Positions 35,103 to 49,155 are shown, numbered from the stretch's first letter. The stretch is 64,000 bases of DNA from Margaritispora aquatica (GCA_007644065.1 VJWN01000011.1:124001-188000), one strand, 5' to 3'. Numbers and translations are program-made. Notes: generated by a model not told the origin, from the letters alone.

Positions 35103-37459
35103 ATGGCAGAGGGTTACCGATTTCCACAGCAAACCGCTGGAACTTACTTCCATCAGCAGCAACAATACTCGCGACAGCATCCAATTCGAACTAGCACTCC
35201 TCCCAATAACCTAAGAAACAACTTTGGAGTCAACACGCCTTCGCCTTCAAGATCGCCAGACACACACTCTCCAGTACGAAACTTGTACGGGATGTTCAAT
35301 CAAAATCATCAACAAGGGCAGCACGGGCGCGCCAATGGTGGCACTGGGCGAGGAATGGGAATGGGTGTGCACAATATTCACAATTATCAACAACACCAAA
35401 ATACGCACCAGCAATACTCTCAGCAGCCCCAACATCATGCAAATACCCAGCCAGACCATAATTCGCACACAAACAATGGGGCAATACTCGGACATCACAC
35501 CACATTCTCCTCGGGTCTATTGAATAGTACCACTCCCAACTTCACGCCTAGCAATCTGCAAAACGGGCATGCTGGAACGACACGCGGAGGTCAAGCACAA
35601 CAAATCACCGCTCATTGGGCCCTGCAGCTTGAGTTACACAAATCTTCAGACAAGGCACACCAGCAGATGCAGGATGGATATTCGCACCACTATGCCAGAG
35701 CTAAAGCTCCAGAAAACAGAGGTCTCATACCTCCCCCAACGACGCTCCAAGATAGTCAGGATGAAGATAAGGAAGATGTCCTGAAGATGTCATACCAGGC
35801 TCTCACCCGCCATCAAGCGTGGTACAACTTAGATCTCAGTGGTCAAGGTCTGAGAGTTCTTTCAAAGCCTCTCTTTGCCTACGACTTTTTGAGAGAGCTT
35901 TACGTTGCTTCAAACAAATTGGATGCCCTGCCTCCGTCAATATCGAATCTGCGATTTCTTGAATATCTAGATGCATCCAACAACAAGCTCACCGAGCTAC
36001 CTGCAGAACTTGGTATATGCGTTTTCCTAAAGCAGCTCTTAGTATTTGACAACAAAATACAAACGCTGCCTCATGAATTAGGCTACCTTTACAGATTGGA
36101 GATGCTAGGCATAGATGGCAACCCGCTGGATCAAGAATTGGTAGACGAAATCATGCTGAAGGAAGACGGTACGAAGGCACTTATCGCCAAACTGCTAGAA
36201 GAAGCCCCTGGTATGTAAAATTCATACTTCCCCTAACGACCATAACTAACCTTGCAGTTCCTTTACCTCCCTCACCGCGTCAAGTCCTCACTATTGCAGA
36301 GGAAGCTCCAAATGCAGAAAAATTCAAAGTCTTTTCGTACAATATTCTTTCCGAGATATCATGTACCAGGGAGGCCTACGGGTACTCACCTAAAGCTGCC
36401 TTAGCTTGGGATCACCGATCAGAGCAAATTTTGCTGGAAATCCTAGCCTCAGATGCAGATTTCGTTTGTCTGCAAGAAATCGGAACTGACAGCTTTAAGG
36501 AATTCTTCAGTATGAGATTAGCATACAAAGAATACAAAGGCATCTTCTGGCCCAGGACTCGCTCCCTGACCATGGCACCAAAGGATTCGAAAAAGGTGGA
36601 CGGCTGTGCAATCTTTTACAAGTACAACAAATACATGCTACTGGACAAACAGCTGATTAATTTCTCGCAAATCGGAATCAACCGGCCAGACATGAAAGGA
36701 GAGGATGACATGTATAACCGTATAATGGGAAGGGATCACATCGGCATTGCAGGTTTCTTTGAGAATCGTCGCACAGGTTCGAGAGTTATAATGGCTACAA
36801 CACATTTGTTCTGGGATCCGAGATTCTCTGACGTCAAATTGATTCAAGCTACACTTCTGCTTACAGAGCTCAACAAATTAGCAGAAAAATATGTCAAGTG
36901 GCCAGCAAGCACAGACAAAAAGGCATATGCACTCACAGAGGGCATTGCAGAGGTTTTCACGCCAGAACCATCCAAGGTGTATTCTACCAAGACACAAATC
37001 CCACTTGTCATTTGTGCGGATCAGAATGCCGGACCTGGGTCCGCAGTCTATGATCTGATGGGTAAGGGTAGCATACCAGGAGACCACGACGACATCAAAA
37101 AGTTCAAATATGGCAATTTGACCAAGGATGGCATCGAGCATCCTTTCTCTTTACGGTCTGCATACTCAAACCTTGACTCAACCCCAGATGAGGTCCCCTG
37201 GACGAATTTCACACCTGGTTTCCGTGACAGCATCGATCACATCTGGTATTCAACAAATACCTTGGAACCAATCGCTTTACTCGGTCAAGTGGATCCAGAG
37301 TATATGAAGACGGTTCCTGGGTTTCCAAACTACCATCACCCAAGCGACCACATCTCGTTGATGACTGAATTTGCGATCAAGCCTAGCAAGACCAAGAAAC
37401 CATTGGCGGAACCTGATTTCGGTCCCTCAACTAGAAGTAACGACAGGCGTAAGAACTAA
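35103..37459 (+). CDS. CCR4: CCR4-NOT mRNA deadenylase catalytic subunit Ccr4
   Basis: A poly(A)-specific 3'-5' exonuclease of the CCR4-NOT complex, acting in cytoplasmic mRNA decay. Exons 35103-36210 and 36258-37459 join in phase 1 to 769 aa. The N-terminal 230 residues are Gln/Asn/His-rich. Leucine-rich repeats (about 240-345; LYVASNKLDALPPSI, LDASNNKLTELPAEL, LLVFDNKIQTLPHEL) bind the Caf1/Pop2 partner. The EEP nuclease domain (about 385-755) shows FSYNILSE, CLQEIG (catalytic Glu), THLFWDPRFSDVK, ICADQNAGPGSAVYDL, the DH pair in FRDSIDHIWYS, and HPSDHISLM. The active-site loop reads ADQNA where relatives have GDFNS or ADLNS; the metal-site Asp and Asn are kept. Full length, no breaks. Confidence 0.96.
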
Positions 37460-39695
37460 TCTGCTTGCTCTTCTTTCGATCTCTCGGTACTGGAGTTTGC
37501 TCATTCAATGATGCATCGACTTGCACACTTTGGAAATACCGCTGTCGTTTGATGCTCTGCCTATCACTCTCTATACTAGATCGACATATCGTTTGGGAAG
37601 ATGGACAAGAAACTAGTAGAAATAAGGCTGGAGCTGGGGTGGTATTGTTCTGGTCTTGGTTTAGGGAAACGAGCATTTTTGGGGATCTTATCAAGTTTTT
37701 ACTTCCAACCTTGTCTTTTCCGTCTTGCTTGTTGCTCTGTACCTACGCATCGGGTGGCTGGAATGGGAACGGGTGGTGGTGTTTGGTTTTGTGCATACGC
37801 TTGTGCTCTTACACTCGTTTAACTTTTTGCATCGCAAGCCATAGCGCACATCTTGTGCAGCGTGGTTTGGCGGACAGGTCGGTGGGCGGATATGGGAAAT
37901 TGGGGTAGCGGATCTGATGATGTGGGCTGTAAGTGTGTCGCAGATGTGGTGGGTGTTTTGATATGAGAGCGGATCGAAGGGGCAGTGGCGTTCGTTGAAA
38001 TCGTTTTCTCTGATAGTCAGTCGGCGTTGGGTGGGTCTTGCTTAACCTAGAAACAATACATGCGATGGATTGTTCTTCACATTGATTCTAGCTTTCGATT
38101 TTCTGGGTCGTGATTTGGCTGTTTGCCACTAACTAATTTGTTGTATATCACTTGAGCAAGATGCTTCTGAATTGGTTTGGCTACTGCTTTCAAGTCAGAA
38201 GTGCTTTTCTTCAAGGTTGTGGCTCACAGTTGAACTAGTATATAAGGAACTGAGATCTGCGAACTTCACAATCTCAAGAGTCTCGGGTGTTCCTAGATTA
38301 GCACCAATGCTTCTTCTCGACCTGTTGGAGGATTTCTGCCAATGAATAGAAAGGAAACATGGAAATTTGTGATAGCGGATATTACGTGAGACTTTCTGCC
38401 TCTTCATTGCATCGAATTAGTGTTAAACTTTTTTGTCACTTCATTCTCGCGTGTTGTCAAGTCCATTCTCATTGTCAAGTGCCGTTTTTCCTTGTCGTCT
38501 GTCTTGTTTAGCTTCTTTTCTTCCCCACGTACTTCATATACGGAGCACAAAACTAGCACGCACTTCGCTCAGCCGGGAGGAACAAACAAACTTTGGTTCC
38601 ACAATGACTCGTGAAACAAATGCACCGGGCCGACGATGATTGCTGATTCTTGATCATTTGGTATTACTGGATAGTCAACCGTGTAGTTAGAGGACGTTTT
38701 ATGGTCGTAGAGAATTCAAGTGGTGGTGAATTTCAACCTTTGACTCATTGGCGTTTTGTGATTTGAGCTTTGGTTGGTTTCAGTGATTCAGTCTTGTGCA
38801 TCTAAGTTTGTCGTTCAGCTCGGCATGGTGGGCGTATGTATATATTTGAGCATGCTCGACACCTGACAGAGGATAAGTGGAATGAAAATTGAGAAGACAG
38901 AACAGTCGAGCCAGAGCTTGGGAGATAAGAGTGAATTAAGCAGAGCGATATAGGGTTTTGTGAGTATATGTATTGCTACGAGAGGTCGATTTGGGTTGTA
39001 AGCTTGATGATAGTTGATGACAACATATCGATACGTTTCGTGTGTCCATGGATTCTGAGTATTCATCCGCAAAATTTGACAGACGCTTGGTACGTACTCC
39101 TCTGTTGTCAACTACTCTTTTCTCTTTTTCTTTATTGAAGCTGTTGTCAGAAGCTATGTTAACAACGATCTGCAGACCGGCAATATGTGAACGCAAAGAT
39201 GGCAGGAGTTCGAGAGTTGACAAACGTTCTACTCACTATGCATAGAGGGAAAGTACATTCAAAAACAAAGTCTCCCTATACTGACATCTGCTTTGAATGT
39301 GTTTTTAAGTAAATAAACGCAGAGATATCATCGACCAAGAAGACCCAGCAATAAACCCTGTCTCTCGAAGCCTTCCCATGGGTACTGGAAGTCTCTTTCC
39401 AGTCTGAATGCCAAGTTCACGGGCAAGGGAGGAGGCGCGCTCTTTTATAAATAATCTAGCGCGCTCTCTGAGTACTGCTTAATTCACTTTCTATGTTTTC
39501 GTGGACGAGCCTGTATTCATTAGTTGGTGTATAACTGCCTAATTGAGCTCTGAAGATCAACTTGTGTTGAAATATGCTTAGACATGCTCTTTGTATAATC
39601 ATTCGAACTTTGTGTAGTAATAGAACTAAGCAGTAATAAAGAGACTGGTTAACGATATATTATTTTTTTGTATATTTAGTTAAAAACATTACAAA
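37460..39695. other. Convergent intergenic region, CCR4 / GH78
   Basis: About 2.2 kb between converging genes. The frame at 37465-37908 follows the CCR4 stop directly, starts without an ATG and is hydrophobic background. I see T-rich and AT-rich stretches but no repeat, RNA gene or coding signal. Confidence 0.45.
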
Positions 39696-42133
39696 CTATT
39701 TGGCAACAACCAATTTCCACTTCCCGCCACCTAGCCCCTTTGCTGCACCATTCAAAAGCTGCACACTCTTCTGCCCTTTATTATCACTGACTAATTTCCC
39801 CTTGACACCTGGTAGTAAGACAGTTCCCTAAAACGATGTCAGCAAATGTCTCTACTTCCTCTCATCCTAGCCAAATACCCAGCAGTCCACCACCCTCTTT
39901 CCAACCCAAATAGAGAACCAAGAAGGATATAACTCACCGTGGTGCATTCCGGTGTCTCAAAACTCAACGCACTGACCTGACCATTAACGCTCTTCACCGT
40001 GCTGCTGAAACTCCCAAGTCCAGTAACAAAGCCTGCATCGACGGAGGTCAAGTCACCCATCACAGGAGATATCGTCCAAGTCTTTCCCATTGAAGTGTCG
40101 AGATGGATACCTGCCACATAGAAAGTCATTAAGCTTGTCGGTCCGGTTGACCTATATCATGTCAGTCTCTAACCTCCCACTAATCTTTCAAACTACCGAG
40201 ACATGCATAATAGTTTCGAGAATATCGATAATATAGCTAGCAAGAACAATGAAACGGAAAAAGACGGAAGTCAAGGAGTCTGAGTGCTTACCATCCATGA
40301 GCGTGATTGACCATGGGGTCATTTCTAAATGGCGCATAGTGCAGTCCGCCGTCCGCACTGTAGCCTTCAATGAAAGTGCTATTTGTCATCCGCGGATCGT
40401 TCAGCATAAAGCCCCACTGTCTTCTGATCAAATCAAGCGCCGCTTGTCCATGACCAGCGAGCAGATGAGCTTCCAGCTCGAAGCCTCCAATGAACGGACT
40501 GATCGTAAGCGGTGTCCCAGCTTCGGGAGCCGGTGCCCCGTACGTACCCCAGCGCGCTTTAAGGGCAGAGGAGATGATGGAAGACTGCTGAGACGAGAGA
40601 GTGAGGTTTGCTTTTACGGCCCAGGCATTCCCATCTTGTGGGGAGAGAGTCGTGGTCTCGTTGTCGGTGTAGAGACCAGTAGATGGGTTCCACAGAAGCG
40701 TATTAGCTGCTGTCTTGATGCGTGCCGCTACTGGTGTCCAAAGTGCGACAGATTTCTTATCGTTCAGAATGTTCGCAAGCTTGATGCCTTGGTTGAGAGC
40801 TTCGTAGAGAATTGCATTGGCCTCGATGTTGTGGCCTCCCATGCCGACTCTCAACCAATCTGCTGCGCTCGTGACGTTCATCAACCCGGTATTGTCGATG
40901 AAAGATAAGGACCAAGCGAGACCGTCAACAAAGACGCCCCAATTGTTGGTCAGATGTGCCAGGTCACCCGAGTACAAGTAATAGTTTGCAATCCCGATGA
41001 GGGTATACAAGTGGTAAGTGAAAGACACAATTCCAAAATTTGCAAATGGAAAGCCTGCGTAAGGCATCATGCCCGTTGCTTTGTCTCGGAGAGCAATGAG
41101 AGAATCCAGGGCGTTGCGCACAGAGACAAGATCGTTGGTGCTGACAACTATAGATGGGAGTGCGATTGCTAGATTGGAAAATGTCAGTGGTTCGATTCAT
41201 TCTGGTTATTATGTTCTTTCACGAGGAATACACACCCATATCTCCAGGCCATACCTGTCTGTCACGCTTCGCGCCATCTGTGACAATACTGGTCCCATTG
41301 GCAATTGTGCGGTTGTTATACCACTAGCATATGTCAGTTCGCCAGTCAGACAGATGAGTTAAGCGAACACATACTGTGACGGTCTCTGGTAATGCAATAT
41401 TCTGGTCTGAGGTTATTTCGCCTAGATGGACCAAAGCATCTCCATGTGTGGGATCTATATTGCACAATTGATTCGTGTATGCGCCTGTCGAAGTGTTAGC
41501 TCATTTCTGTGATATTCTGAATTTGTGTCTCATGAATAACAACTCACCTGCATACCAAATCCGATTCAGCAGCTCATCATTAGAGTGGAAATATCCTTTA
41601 TAACTTCTTAAATCTTGCTCTGGAGCAGCTGTAAATTTCACCACCACGCTCTTGACTTCGATGCTTTCCACCCCATGATTCACAATACTTAGATATCGAA
41701 ATCCACCTCTCTCATGCTCTCTTGCCACTATGTAAGTTCCAGGACCTTGACCAACAGGGAGAGTTAAAGGCGCATCTAAGCCAGCGTTGGCTGTGGAATC
41801 AGAGCCATATCCGTTAATCCAGACCGAAGACTCCGTGTAAGTCAATCCCAGGACAGCAGAAGAAGACGACGAAGTGCCAACTGTGATGGAAACGAGACCA
41901 GCTACGTTCTTGAGGTAATCGATTGTGATCGAGGAGTTGGCTGCAAAGATAGCACTCCCCTTTGACGAGTTGAGCAGAGATTTAGCATTGGCTACTGAGC
42001 CATTGACCTTGTGAATTGAAGCTGGATAAAGGGTCCTGCTCGAGGGAGCGAGAATGTACTCGCTATACGGGATTGCCGAGACAGGTATGGCCAGGAGCAA
42101 AGAGCTGAGGAGATGACCGTATGAGAGCTTCAT
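39696..42133 (-). CDS. Secreted alpha-L-rhamnosidase-like glycosidase (GH78 type)
   Basis: An extracellular six-hairpin glycosidase predicted to release terminal L-rhamnose from pectin side chains or plant glycosides. Exons 41548-42133, 41375-41484, 41236-41323, 40292-41168, 39938-40151 and 39696-39827 join in phase to 668 aa. Signal peptide: MKSYG-like leader MKLSYGHLLSSLLLAIPVSA. A beta-sandwich N-terminal part is followed by NDELLNRIWYAG and DGAKRDRQVWPGDM (about 248-261), the acidic active-site signature of GH78-like enzymes. The (alpha/alpha)6 barrel continues through NYYLYSGDLAHL, DWLRVGMGGHNIEANAILYE and GYSADGGLHYAPF, and a small beta domain ends the protein. There are several N-glycosylation sequons. 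A cluster of CreA-type sites upstream hints at glucose repression. Substrate is inferred from the family. Confidence 0.88.
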
Positions 42134-42563
42134 GATGGCGATATCTGCTTAAAGCCGCATAAGAAATCATCATTGCCATGAAGCTTATTATATACATCTC
42201 GGAAATTGTCCAAGAGAAGAGCATTGAAATGTCTCTTGATGTCCACATTGCAATTACCAATAGCCCTATCGATATTCAATTTGAGTTCCAGGTGGATAGA
42301 ACCGAAATTTATCCCCCGCCGTGCATCTCTTAGACAAATGTCCACTTCTTAGCATATCACACCCAGTCACCTGCTTTGAACCCCAACATTCGAGATGCAC
42401 GACCCAAGTATTCACGATTAACTTGTGGTAGTCGGTTACGTCAACCCCACATTCGGCATCATGAACGGGAGATACACTGGACGAGCTAAACTCGAATCAT
42501 TGGCCAAATCTACTCGCTTAAGCTCTTTAAGCTCATGCAGTCCCAGTCAGTTGAGATGAAAAG

Positions 42564-42608
42564 CTGGAGTCGTGGGGCTGATCGATGCTGGGAGCTGGGG
42601 TTGCGGGG
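42564..42608. promoter_or_regulatory. Cluster of CreA-type SYGGRG motifs upstream of GH78 gene
   Basis: Four matches to the CreA/Cre1 consensus SYGGRG occur in 45 bp: CTGGAG (42564), GTGGGG (42572), CTGGGG (42595) and GCGGGG (42603). They lie about 430-475 bp upstream of the glycosidase start, a plausible distance. A further CCCCAC is at about 42444. Single matches are common by chance; the clustering is the reason to note them. Glucose repression of a plant-polymer glycosidase would fit known fungal regulation. Confidence 0.35.
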
Positions 42609-45600
42609 TATTTCGTGGTTTGATGTCCCGAATTGTAGGGGAACCCTGATTTAGCGAATGGACCGTCCACTATATACAGGTTGGCGAGAGTGGATTGCAT
42701 GATATGAATGAAATGGTGCAGAAAGGATGTCATAATAAGAGAATGCAAGTAGAACGGGACAAAAGAGTTGTTATATTTTGCAATTATAGTATTAAAATAT
42801 AACCACAGTAATAACTAGTCAAGCATAAAACTTGAAAATCGCAATTGACAACATCGTGGACCATTCGTTAAGTGCTATCAGTAGGCATATTTGAGACCTA
42901 TGCAAGTATATATCCTACTCAGCTTTTCGGTATTGAAGGCTGGCTCTGACGACTACAACAAACATCACAAAAACTCTTGATAATCGCACTAATTACCCCT
43001 CGTCTCAGCTGAATTCATCTAATTTGTCATCCGAAACTTCAACGAAAGAAACAATCTCAACCTTTCTCCTCAAGATGGGAAGCTCCATGTCTAACATATA
43101 TCCACTTCATTTCAAAGTTATGAAGTGCTTAAGCAGTTACTTCATGATGGTATGACAATGAACAAAGCAGTTAAGAGCCATCGCGTGCTTGTTAAAGGAG
43201 ACTATAACTTCGGGGGTAGAAATAAATGCACGGACATGCTGAATTCTTGCCAGCTCTTTCATCCAGCAAGTATGTTTGTAAAGAGGTTTGGTTGAAGGCT
43301 ACATCAAGGCACGACTAACCCACTCTGTATTACTTAGTTTGTTGTGCTTAAAAGAGTTCAAGTCAAGGTTAGGTATGAGAATACAGAGACGATTGTATTC
43401 GTGCAAGCAAAAACGATTGAATGTTCAGTCGTCCACTTAGAATTCAAGAGCTGCATAGCAGAAAAGCCTTTGATATCCATGCCTTTTTTTCCCCAGTGGC
43501 TCAGTCTCAACTGAGGTAGCTAGGTTATCGAAGTCAAATCTGTTCAATGGATCGACCATCACTTCCTCTGTAGTTAAGCAAGGCAGGCCTGTGACTTGAT
43601 TTCCTCACTGCGAGGGAACTGATTAAGACCGAACTACCTTTTACAGAGTAGGCACGAGAATAAACTCTATCAGCTTATAAGAAACTCGTATATAACGTGA
43701 GGTAGACGCACTAGCTTCTTCCAGGTCCTGAATAAAGGATAACTATGCTCTGAGCACTAGCATAGAAGTTGTACGGGGCAATTAGCGGTTGGTTTATTAA
43801 TGTTTGGGCATTTTCAAGCCACCTAGCAAGCAAGTTTCTAGATTTGATTTTGGATAGAAGAAGTATGACCGATCGGCATAGGGCTAGGAGCTTTGAACGG
43901 CTTTCTTATTTTGCAACGTGTTGGCGGGGGGCGGTTTCGGATCGACGGTAGACAAATCAACCCTAAAGTCAAGGCAAAGGCTAAATAACCCTCCGTTAGA
44001 AAATCAAGACATTGAAAGCCTCTCATTCTCTTTTGAGGATAAGGTAGGCTGGTTACAAAACTCAACAGCGAGCGCGAAGCACATAGAATTGACCATAGAA
44101 GTGCTGCGTAGATCAAAATCCAAGACAATTCACTTCACCCCGCTGTGCTTTCTTCTTCAGTCCAAATGAAGTGGGGAAGGTATTCCGAGCAGCACATCAG
44201 GATTTAGGGAAAGAATCTCTGTTGTGCAACTAAAAATCAAGGCACGAGGAAATGGGAATGGGAATGTGGAATCCCATCCGCACTTCCCATCTCCATGTGT
44301 TTGCCGGCCCGCAGCTCCACCATATCATGAAACAGAGATGAGCACATTCCCATCTGCATCACGGCCCAACGATGAGTAAGAGAAAATGAAATGCATCTAG
44401 CTACTCGGTGTGCAAGATCCAGGTTTGTGAAATGCAAGTAAGTGCAGGTGAACAGGTATGAAGTGAGATGAGGAAGATCCGGAAGAAACCGATCTTGGAA
44501 GATGGCGATCAAGGCATCGTTCTAGGATATTCTAGGAACCAGAAGTGATTGCCGCGAGCGTTCACGAAAAGTAACAATGTCGATCAAGCCTCGAGTGAAG
44601 AAACTGGGGTAGGAAGGCGCTGATTATAGCCCTATGCGTAACAGAAATATGTTAGGGCTCCTGACACTAGCCAGAGACAAACTCGTAAGCGAGGCTTGCA
44701 ACGACGAACGAATAAACGAGCAGTGTCTCCTCCAGGACAATACCGTTGGAAGATGAGGTTTGCCTGTGCTTGGCTTCTGACTTGCTGCATTTGAAATAGA
44801 TGAGATGAACGAAGGTTCTAAACATATCACTTATCCAGAGGTAATCGGGCAGTCCATTCAGAACGACACAATCGCAACCATCAATAGGCGCTCAACCTAA
44901 TAGAGTAATTGCAAGCATAAATCAAGATACTTGGGCAAAACGAACTCTTCAACGATAGACGAAGTTCAATGAGATGGGTGGCTTACTCTTACTTTCGCTT
45001 TTCGAATGTGAGACATCGATGCATTGCGCTTCGTACCCTGAGCGAGATAATTGAACTTGAAGATAGCATCCAACTTTGACGTTTCGTCCATGATAGCTCT
45101 TAACCCAAAGTGGCAGTAAAACCATGAGCATGGCATTTCAGAATCATCGTCAACATCATGATGCTCTGATATAGAGATAATGGCCTCGTGATGCAAGTGA
45201 GGGATAAAAATAAATATCTCCTGCATCAACATCAACAACCACGAATGAGGGTGCTCATCTTCCAGATGACAAACATCATGGTGTCTATGATGATGGGAAG
45301 TGGTAGATGTGTGGCTTGGTTGGTACTCGATAAGGCATCTGAGCTGCAAGAACGTTAGCCGTGAATGATCGATAGTTGAAGCTCATGATACAAAGCACCA
45401 AGACAATGTCATCTACCCAATCTCTGATTAGAGGGTATAAAAAGAACATCTGTTCGGAATAGAAGACACCGGTACCTGACAGCTACTTGCCGTCCCCAAG
45501 ACATGCATCACTCATCAGCACCAAAGTCCATATGCAAAGAGATAGGAAATGAAGCCGCCATTCCATCATCTCCCCGCTCTTCATCATTTCGGCAAAAAAA

Positions 45601-47412
45601 AAAAAAACACAGCCCCTCGCCCCGAAGATGGGATATCAAAAGTTGCAAGTGTACGTGAGGAGTAGGTAGAGATGGTAGTAAATCCGGATAACCAAGGAAG
45701 GTAATCGTCATGGTCTTGTTTTCTGATGTGGGGTAGGAGATCAATGAAGCCATTCGCGAACGGCTTTGGAGGAGGGGGACCGGTAAATGCAGGTTGGTGC
45801 TGGAGAGGTGTGATGTGAGTGTGCATGCAGAATGATGCAGGGCGAGGCAAAAATAGAAGTTTGTCCTCTCGCTTCACCACCACTCACTCACCTCACTCAC
45901 CCCCACAGCTCAACCACTCGCTTGTCGTCTGAAATCTGTATCTGTATGTCACTGGTTCGGACAGTTGTCAGTGCCCACCAGTGATATTCTGCCAAGATAA
46001 AAGAAAGGTGTTCCGGAATGGAAGCTCAATTGGGGAGGTCCAGCAAGACTCTCAACTCAAGACGTGCGTTAGCACAGCCTTCACCTCCACGATTTCATGT
46101 CTCTGTTCTCGTTTAATTCTCAATATTGGCTGCAATGTCAACCTCTCGTGGTATTTTCGGTTTGATCAGATTGTGCGTGATAGCGATTCGGTACCAGAAC
46201 TGGAGAGCTCGGCCTAATCAGCTGCAGATGATGGAGATGATGCAGTTGGATATTTGCTTTGAGCATGTTCTATTGTCTGTTGTCTCTCGGAGCTGAGTAT
46301 TGCACTCGACCCCAGACAGGAAGTATGTCATTGTGGTGAGGAATGGTCCGTGATATTGACTCTGGAAGGTTATGTAAGACAGGCACAGGTTGGTTGGTGG
46401 TACAGTATGATGATCAGACCATATGCAGTCAGCCGAGGTTACATTTCAGCAGTGCAGGGTCCCGTTTGACCTTAAGATATGAAATCGTCAAATTGATATC
46501 CAAATCAGATGTTTCCCAAACTCGAAGGATTCGAAGTTTCAGACGCCACGAGATTCTTCATCCAATGCCGGCAATGTCCGTCGCCTTGTTTTCCCAAGAA
46601 CTACATATTTCTCAAACATGAAACATCCGTTTAAGGCGGACGAAGAGCGTTTGCCTCACTTAACAGTTTAGGGCAGTGAACAGTGTGCTTGTCTCGCCTC
46701 AGACCACAAGCTGAAGGGATGTACGATGGGATTCTCCGGTACCTGGATCTCAGGACATCATTGGTGAGGAGACTCATCCGTCGGACTTTTCCGTCGATGT
46801 TCTAGGCACAGTTCATTTTCTCCTCGGACTCATGATAGCCTATGAACCATAACTTCTCCTACAGAGCACGTTACTTTGATGCTTGTACATGATACACTAT
46901 GTAACTGGCCACTGAAAATTCTGTGATATCCATTGTATGCAACCAGGTCATGAAAGCCCTGTCATGCTATCCATCGTGAGCGAGATGTAGAAGAACCACA
47001 AACGGACCCGTTATGGTAGCCTACTCGCCCTTTTCACAAGTTCAAAGTCTACAGGGAGTGACATATGAGGATCTCATCTCTTCAATTGGACGTGCGTCCT
47101 TTCCATATGTCCCTGGAAACTCCAGACTTATGAACAAGGCAAGTATGTGCGATGTATCCCACCAAAGCACAATCCCGCAAAGCTTAACTACAACCACAGC
47201 GCACAGTACTTCATCCATACCTTAGACATGACTACCAGCTGAGATGAGATCAGATCCTTCAAAACACCTCTCTTCCTCTCCTTGCGCCACAGCGAAGCGG
47301 AAAGCTGAGGCGAGACCTTCCCCTATGTTCATACGTTCTCACTAAAAGTAAACAAGCTCAAGATCGACAAACCTAAGAGCATACCTTACTTAGCTCGCAA
47401 TGGGGTTAGTGG

Positions 47413-47810
47413 CAAAAGGTAAAAGGTAAAAGGAACCCCGAGATATCAAATCTCGAGATTCGGATTCGGATTCGGGTTCAGATTCAAAATTCAAGATACA
47501 GAACAGTCCAGATTTCCGACTAAGGCGCAGTACCGTACGGTATCGTATGAGTTTCTGCAGAACTTACGTATGGCACAGTCACGGTAGTTCTCACTCAGCC
47601 GTTCCTTCTCCAGCCCTCCCGTGTCCAAGTCTCACGTCCCACCCCACCAAGCACGAAGCACGAAGCACGAAGCACCAACCACCGGAACCTGCCATACCCA
47701 GCCCACGGGGGAGGGAAAAAAAAGAAGGAAAATAGCTACCTAGCTACCTTATGTTCACTTCAGCCGAGGCGCGCCACTGACCTAGGTAAGGTAAGGCAAG
47801 GTAAGGAAGG
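47413..47810. repeat. Cluster of four short tandem repeats
   Basis: Within 400 bp lie four unrelated microrepeats: (AAAAGGT)3 at about 47413-47433, a TTCGGA/TTCGGG/TTCAGA hexamer run at 47459-47486, (CACGAAG)3 at about 47650-47675, and (GGTAA)n at 47784-47810. None is in a gene. Such clusters often mark promoters or CpG-poor spacer DNA in fungi, but no gene start follows here that I can support. Confidence 0.8.
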
Positions 47811-49155
47811 AGCTTCACTGTCTGTTTACGAAAGGAACATTTGCCATCCGGACGCCCAATTGCCCAAGTGCAAATTCATTGTTCCGGATGCTTGTGGCTC
47901 CTTGAGACACGGGATCATCCTTAGGTGCTACAATATGTATGTAGTTTGGGTTATCCATGGTCATAGATACCGTAAACTTTTGTTATGCTAGGAATGGCAT
48001 CATGATAAGCGTATCTTTCGGGGGAAGACGTCAGCGAGCATCCCTTTTCAGTGTGGGATGGATAGCAGTATTATCGTGGACAGGAGATGCAAATAGTAAA
48101 CTGTGCATGAGTGAGACTTCACATGAACATCACACTGGGCAATGGCAGTGAGAATGAGGGAGGTTGCACTTCTAAGACAGGTCGCGGATATTGTGTCAAT
48201 TCTGATCGTAATTCATGAATATCGTCTCTATGTACTATGGTGGTATCTTTGTACAATAAGCAAAACAAAAAACCCCCCCCAAGCTTTGGAGCTCCCGTCA
48301 CTATCCTACACTAACCCGCTCTCGCCTCCCTCTCACTCTTTACCCCTCGGTCGTCCCCCTTTTTCGCACACTCGGTGTTCTCCTCCGCGAGTCAAGAAAC
48401 TCGAGATGTCCATTTGTTGAATGCCCATATTCCAAAGCTTGGAGTACGCATCTTCCTCCGCCCCTTGTTTGATCCAACCCAACCCCACCCAACACAAAGG
48501 AAACAATTGAATGAAATAAAAGAAGTGACATCATGCCCACCGCTATGTCGTCCCGGCCAGTCCAGTCCGTTCAACGGGGTTCTCCTCCAATCCCGAGCAA
48601 GCAGCGACGGCCATTTCATTGGTCCTCGCCTAATCCATGCACTAAGTGCATACACCCACCTTCTACCGAGGTGTATGATAGGCTCAAAGTGGTGGAATCT
48701 GGCCATGCGAATCGCGAATGGTAGGATAGCATTTGCTCGAAACCATGGTAATTGCACAAACAGTTTGGCTGGGAGCTTGGTGCTCATTTTTGACTTTCAG
48801 ACTCCATGGGAGCTCAGATCGTCGAGCGCTTCATGCACGATCTAGAACCTTGCGTGTATCGGCTCTTGACTTTTGACTTCGGGCTTGATGCGAAGGTATG
48901 CGAGAAAATCCGACCTGTGGCGGGGTTCTGGAGAAGCTCGAGAAAGCTTCTTGGAATGGGTGTTCATGTGCCCATATGCCTGTGTCTATGATTGAGGCTC
49001 GCCTATCGTGTGCTGGCGAGTAGGTATGGGGTCTTCCAAAGTTCGAATATAGAAAATGGAGTGAAGTGTTGTGTGATTTGATGTGAAATCGGAAAGATGT
49101 GTTGTCCGTGAAGTTGTGAATCCGAAATCCTTTCCCTCCTAAAACATCATGCCAT

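Larger units (their letters stand above)
42134..49155. other. Large gene-free stretch
   Basis: About 7 kb without a supportable gene. Open frames (for example 43918-44169 +, 44966-45349 - with a His-rich stretch, 45584-45883 -, 48375-48845 +) are short, do not splice into a family and overlap other frames. The stretch holds a (T/A)13 run near 45594-45606, short tandem repeats at 47413-47810, and a C8 run near 48275. I see no transposon ORF, inverted terminal repeat or RNA gene. It could hold long non-coding transcripts or decayed DNA. Confidence 0.45.

Noticed and set aside
37465..37908. 147-codon frame right after the CCR4 stop
   Set aside because: No ATG at its start, hydrophobic and Cys/Leu-rich background composition; most likely 3' untranslated sequence.
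44966..45349. His-rich minus-strand frame
   Set aside because: The His run comes from CAT/CATGATG-type simple sequence; no start context or domain supports a gene.
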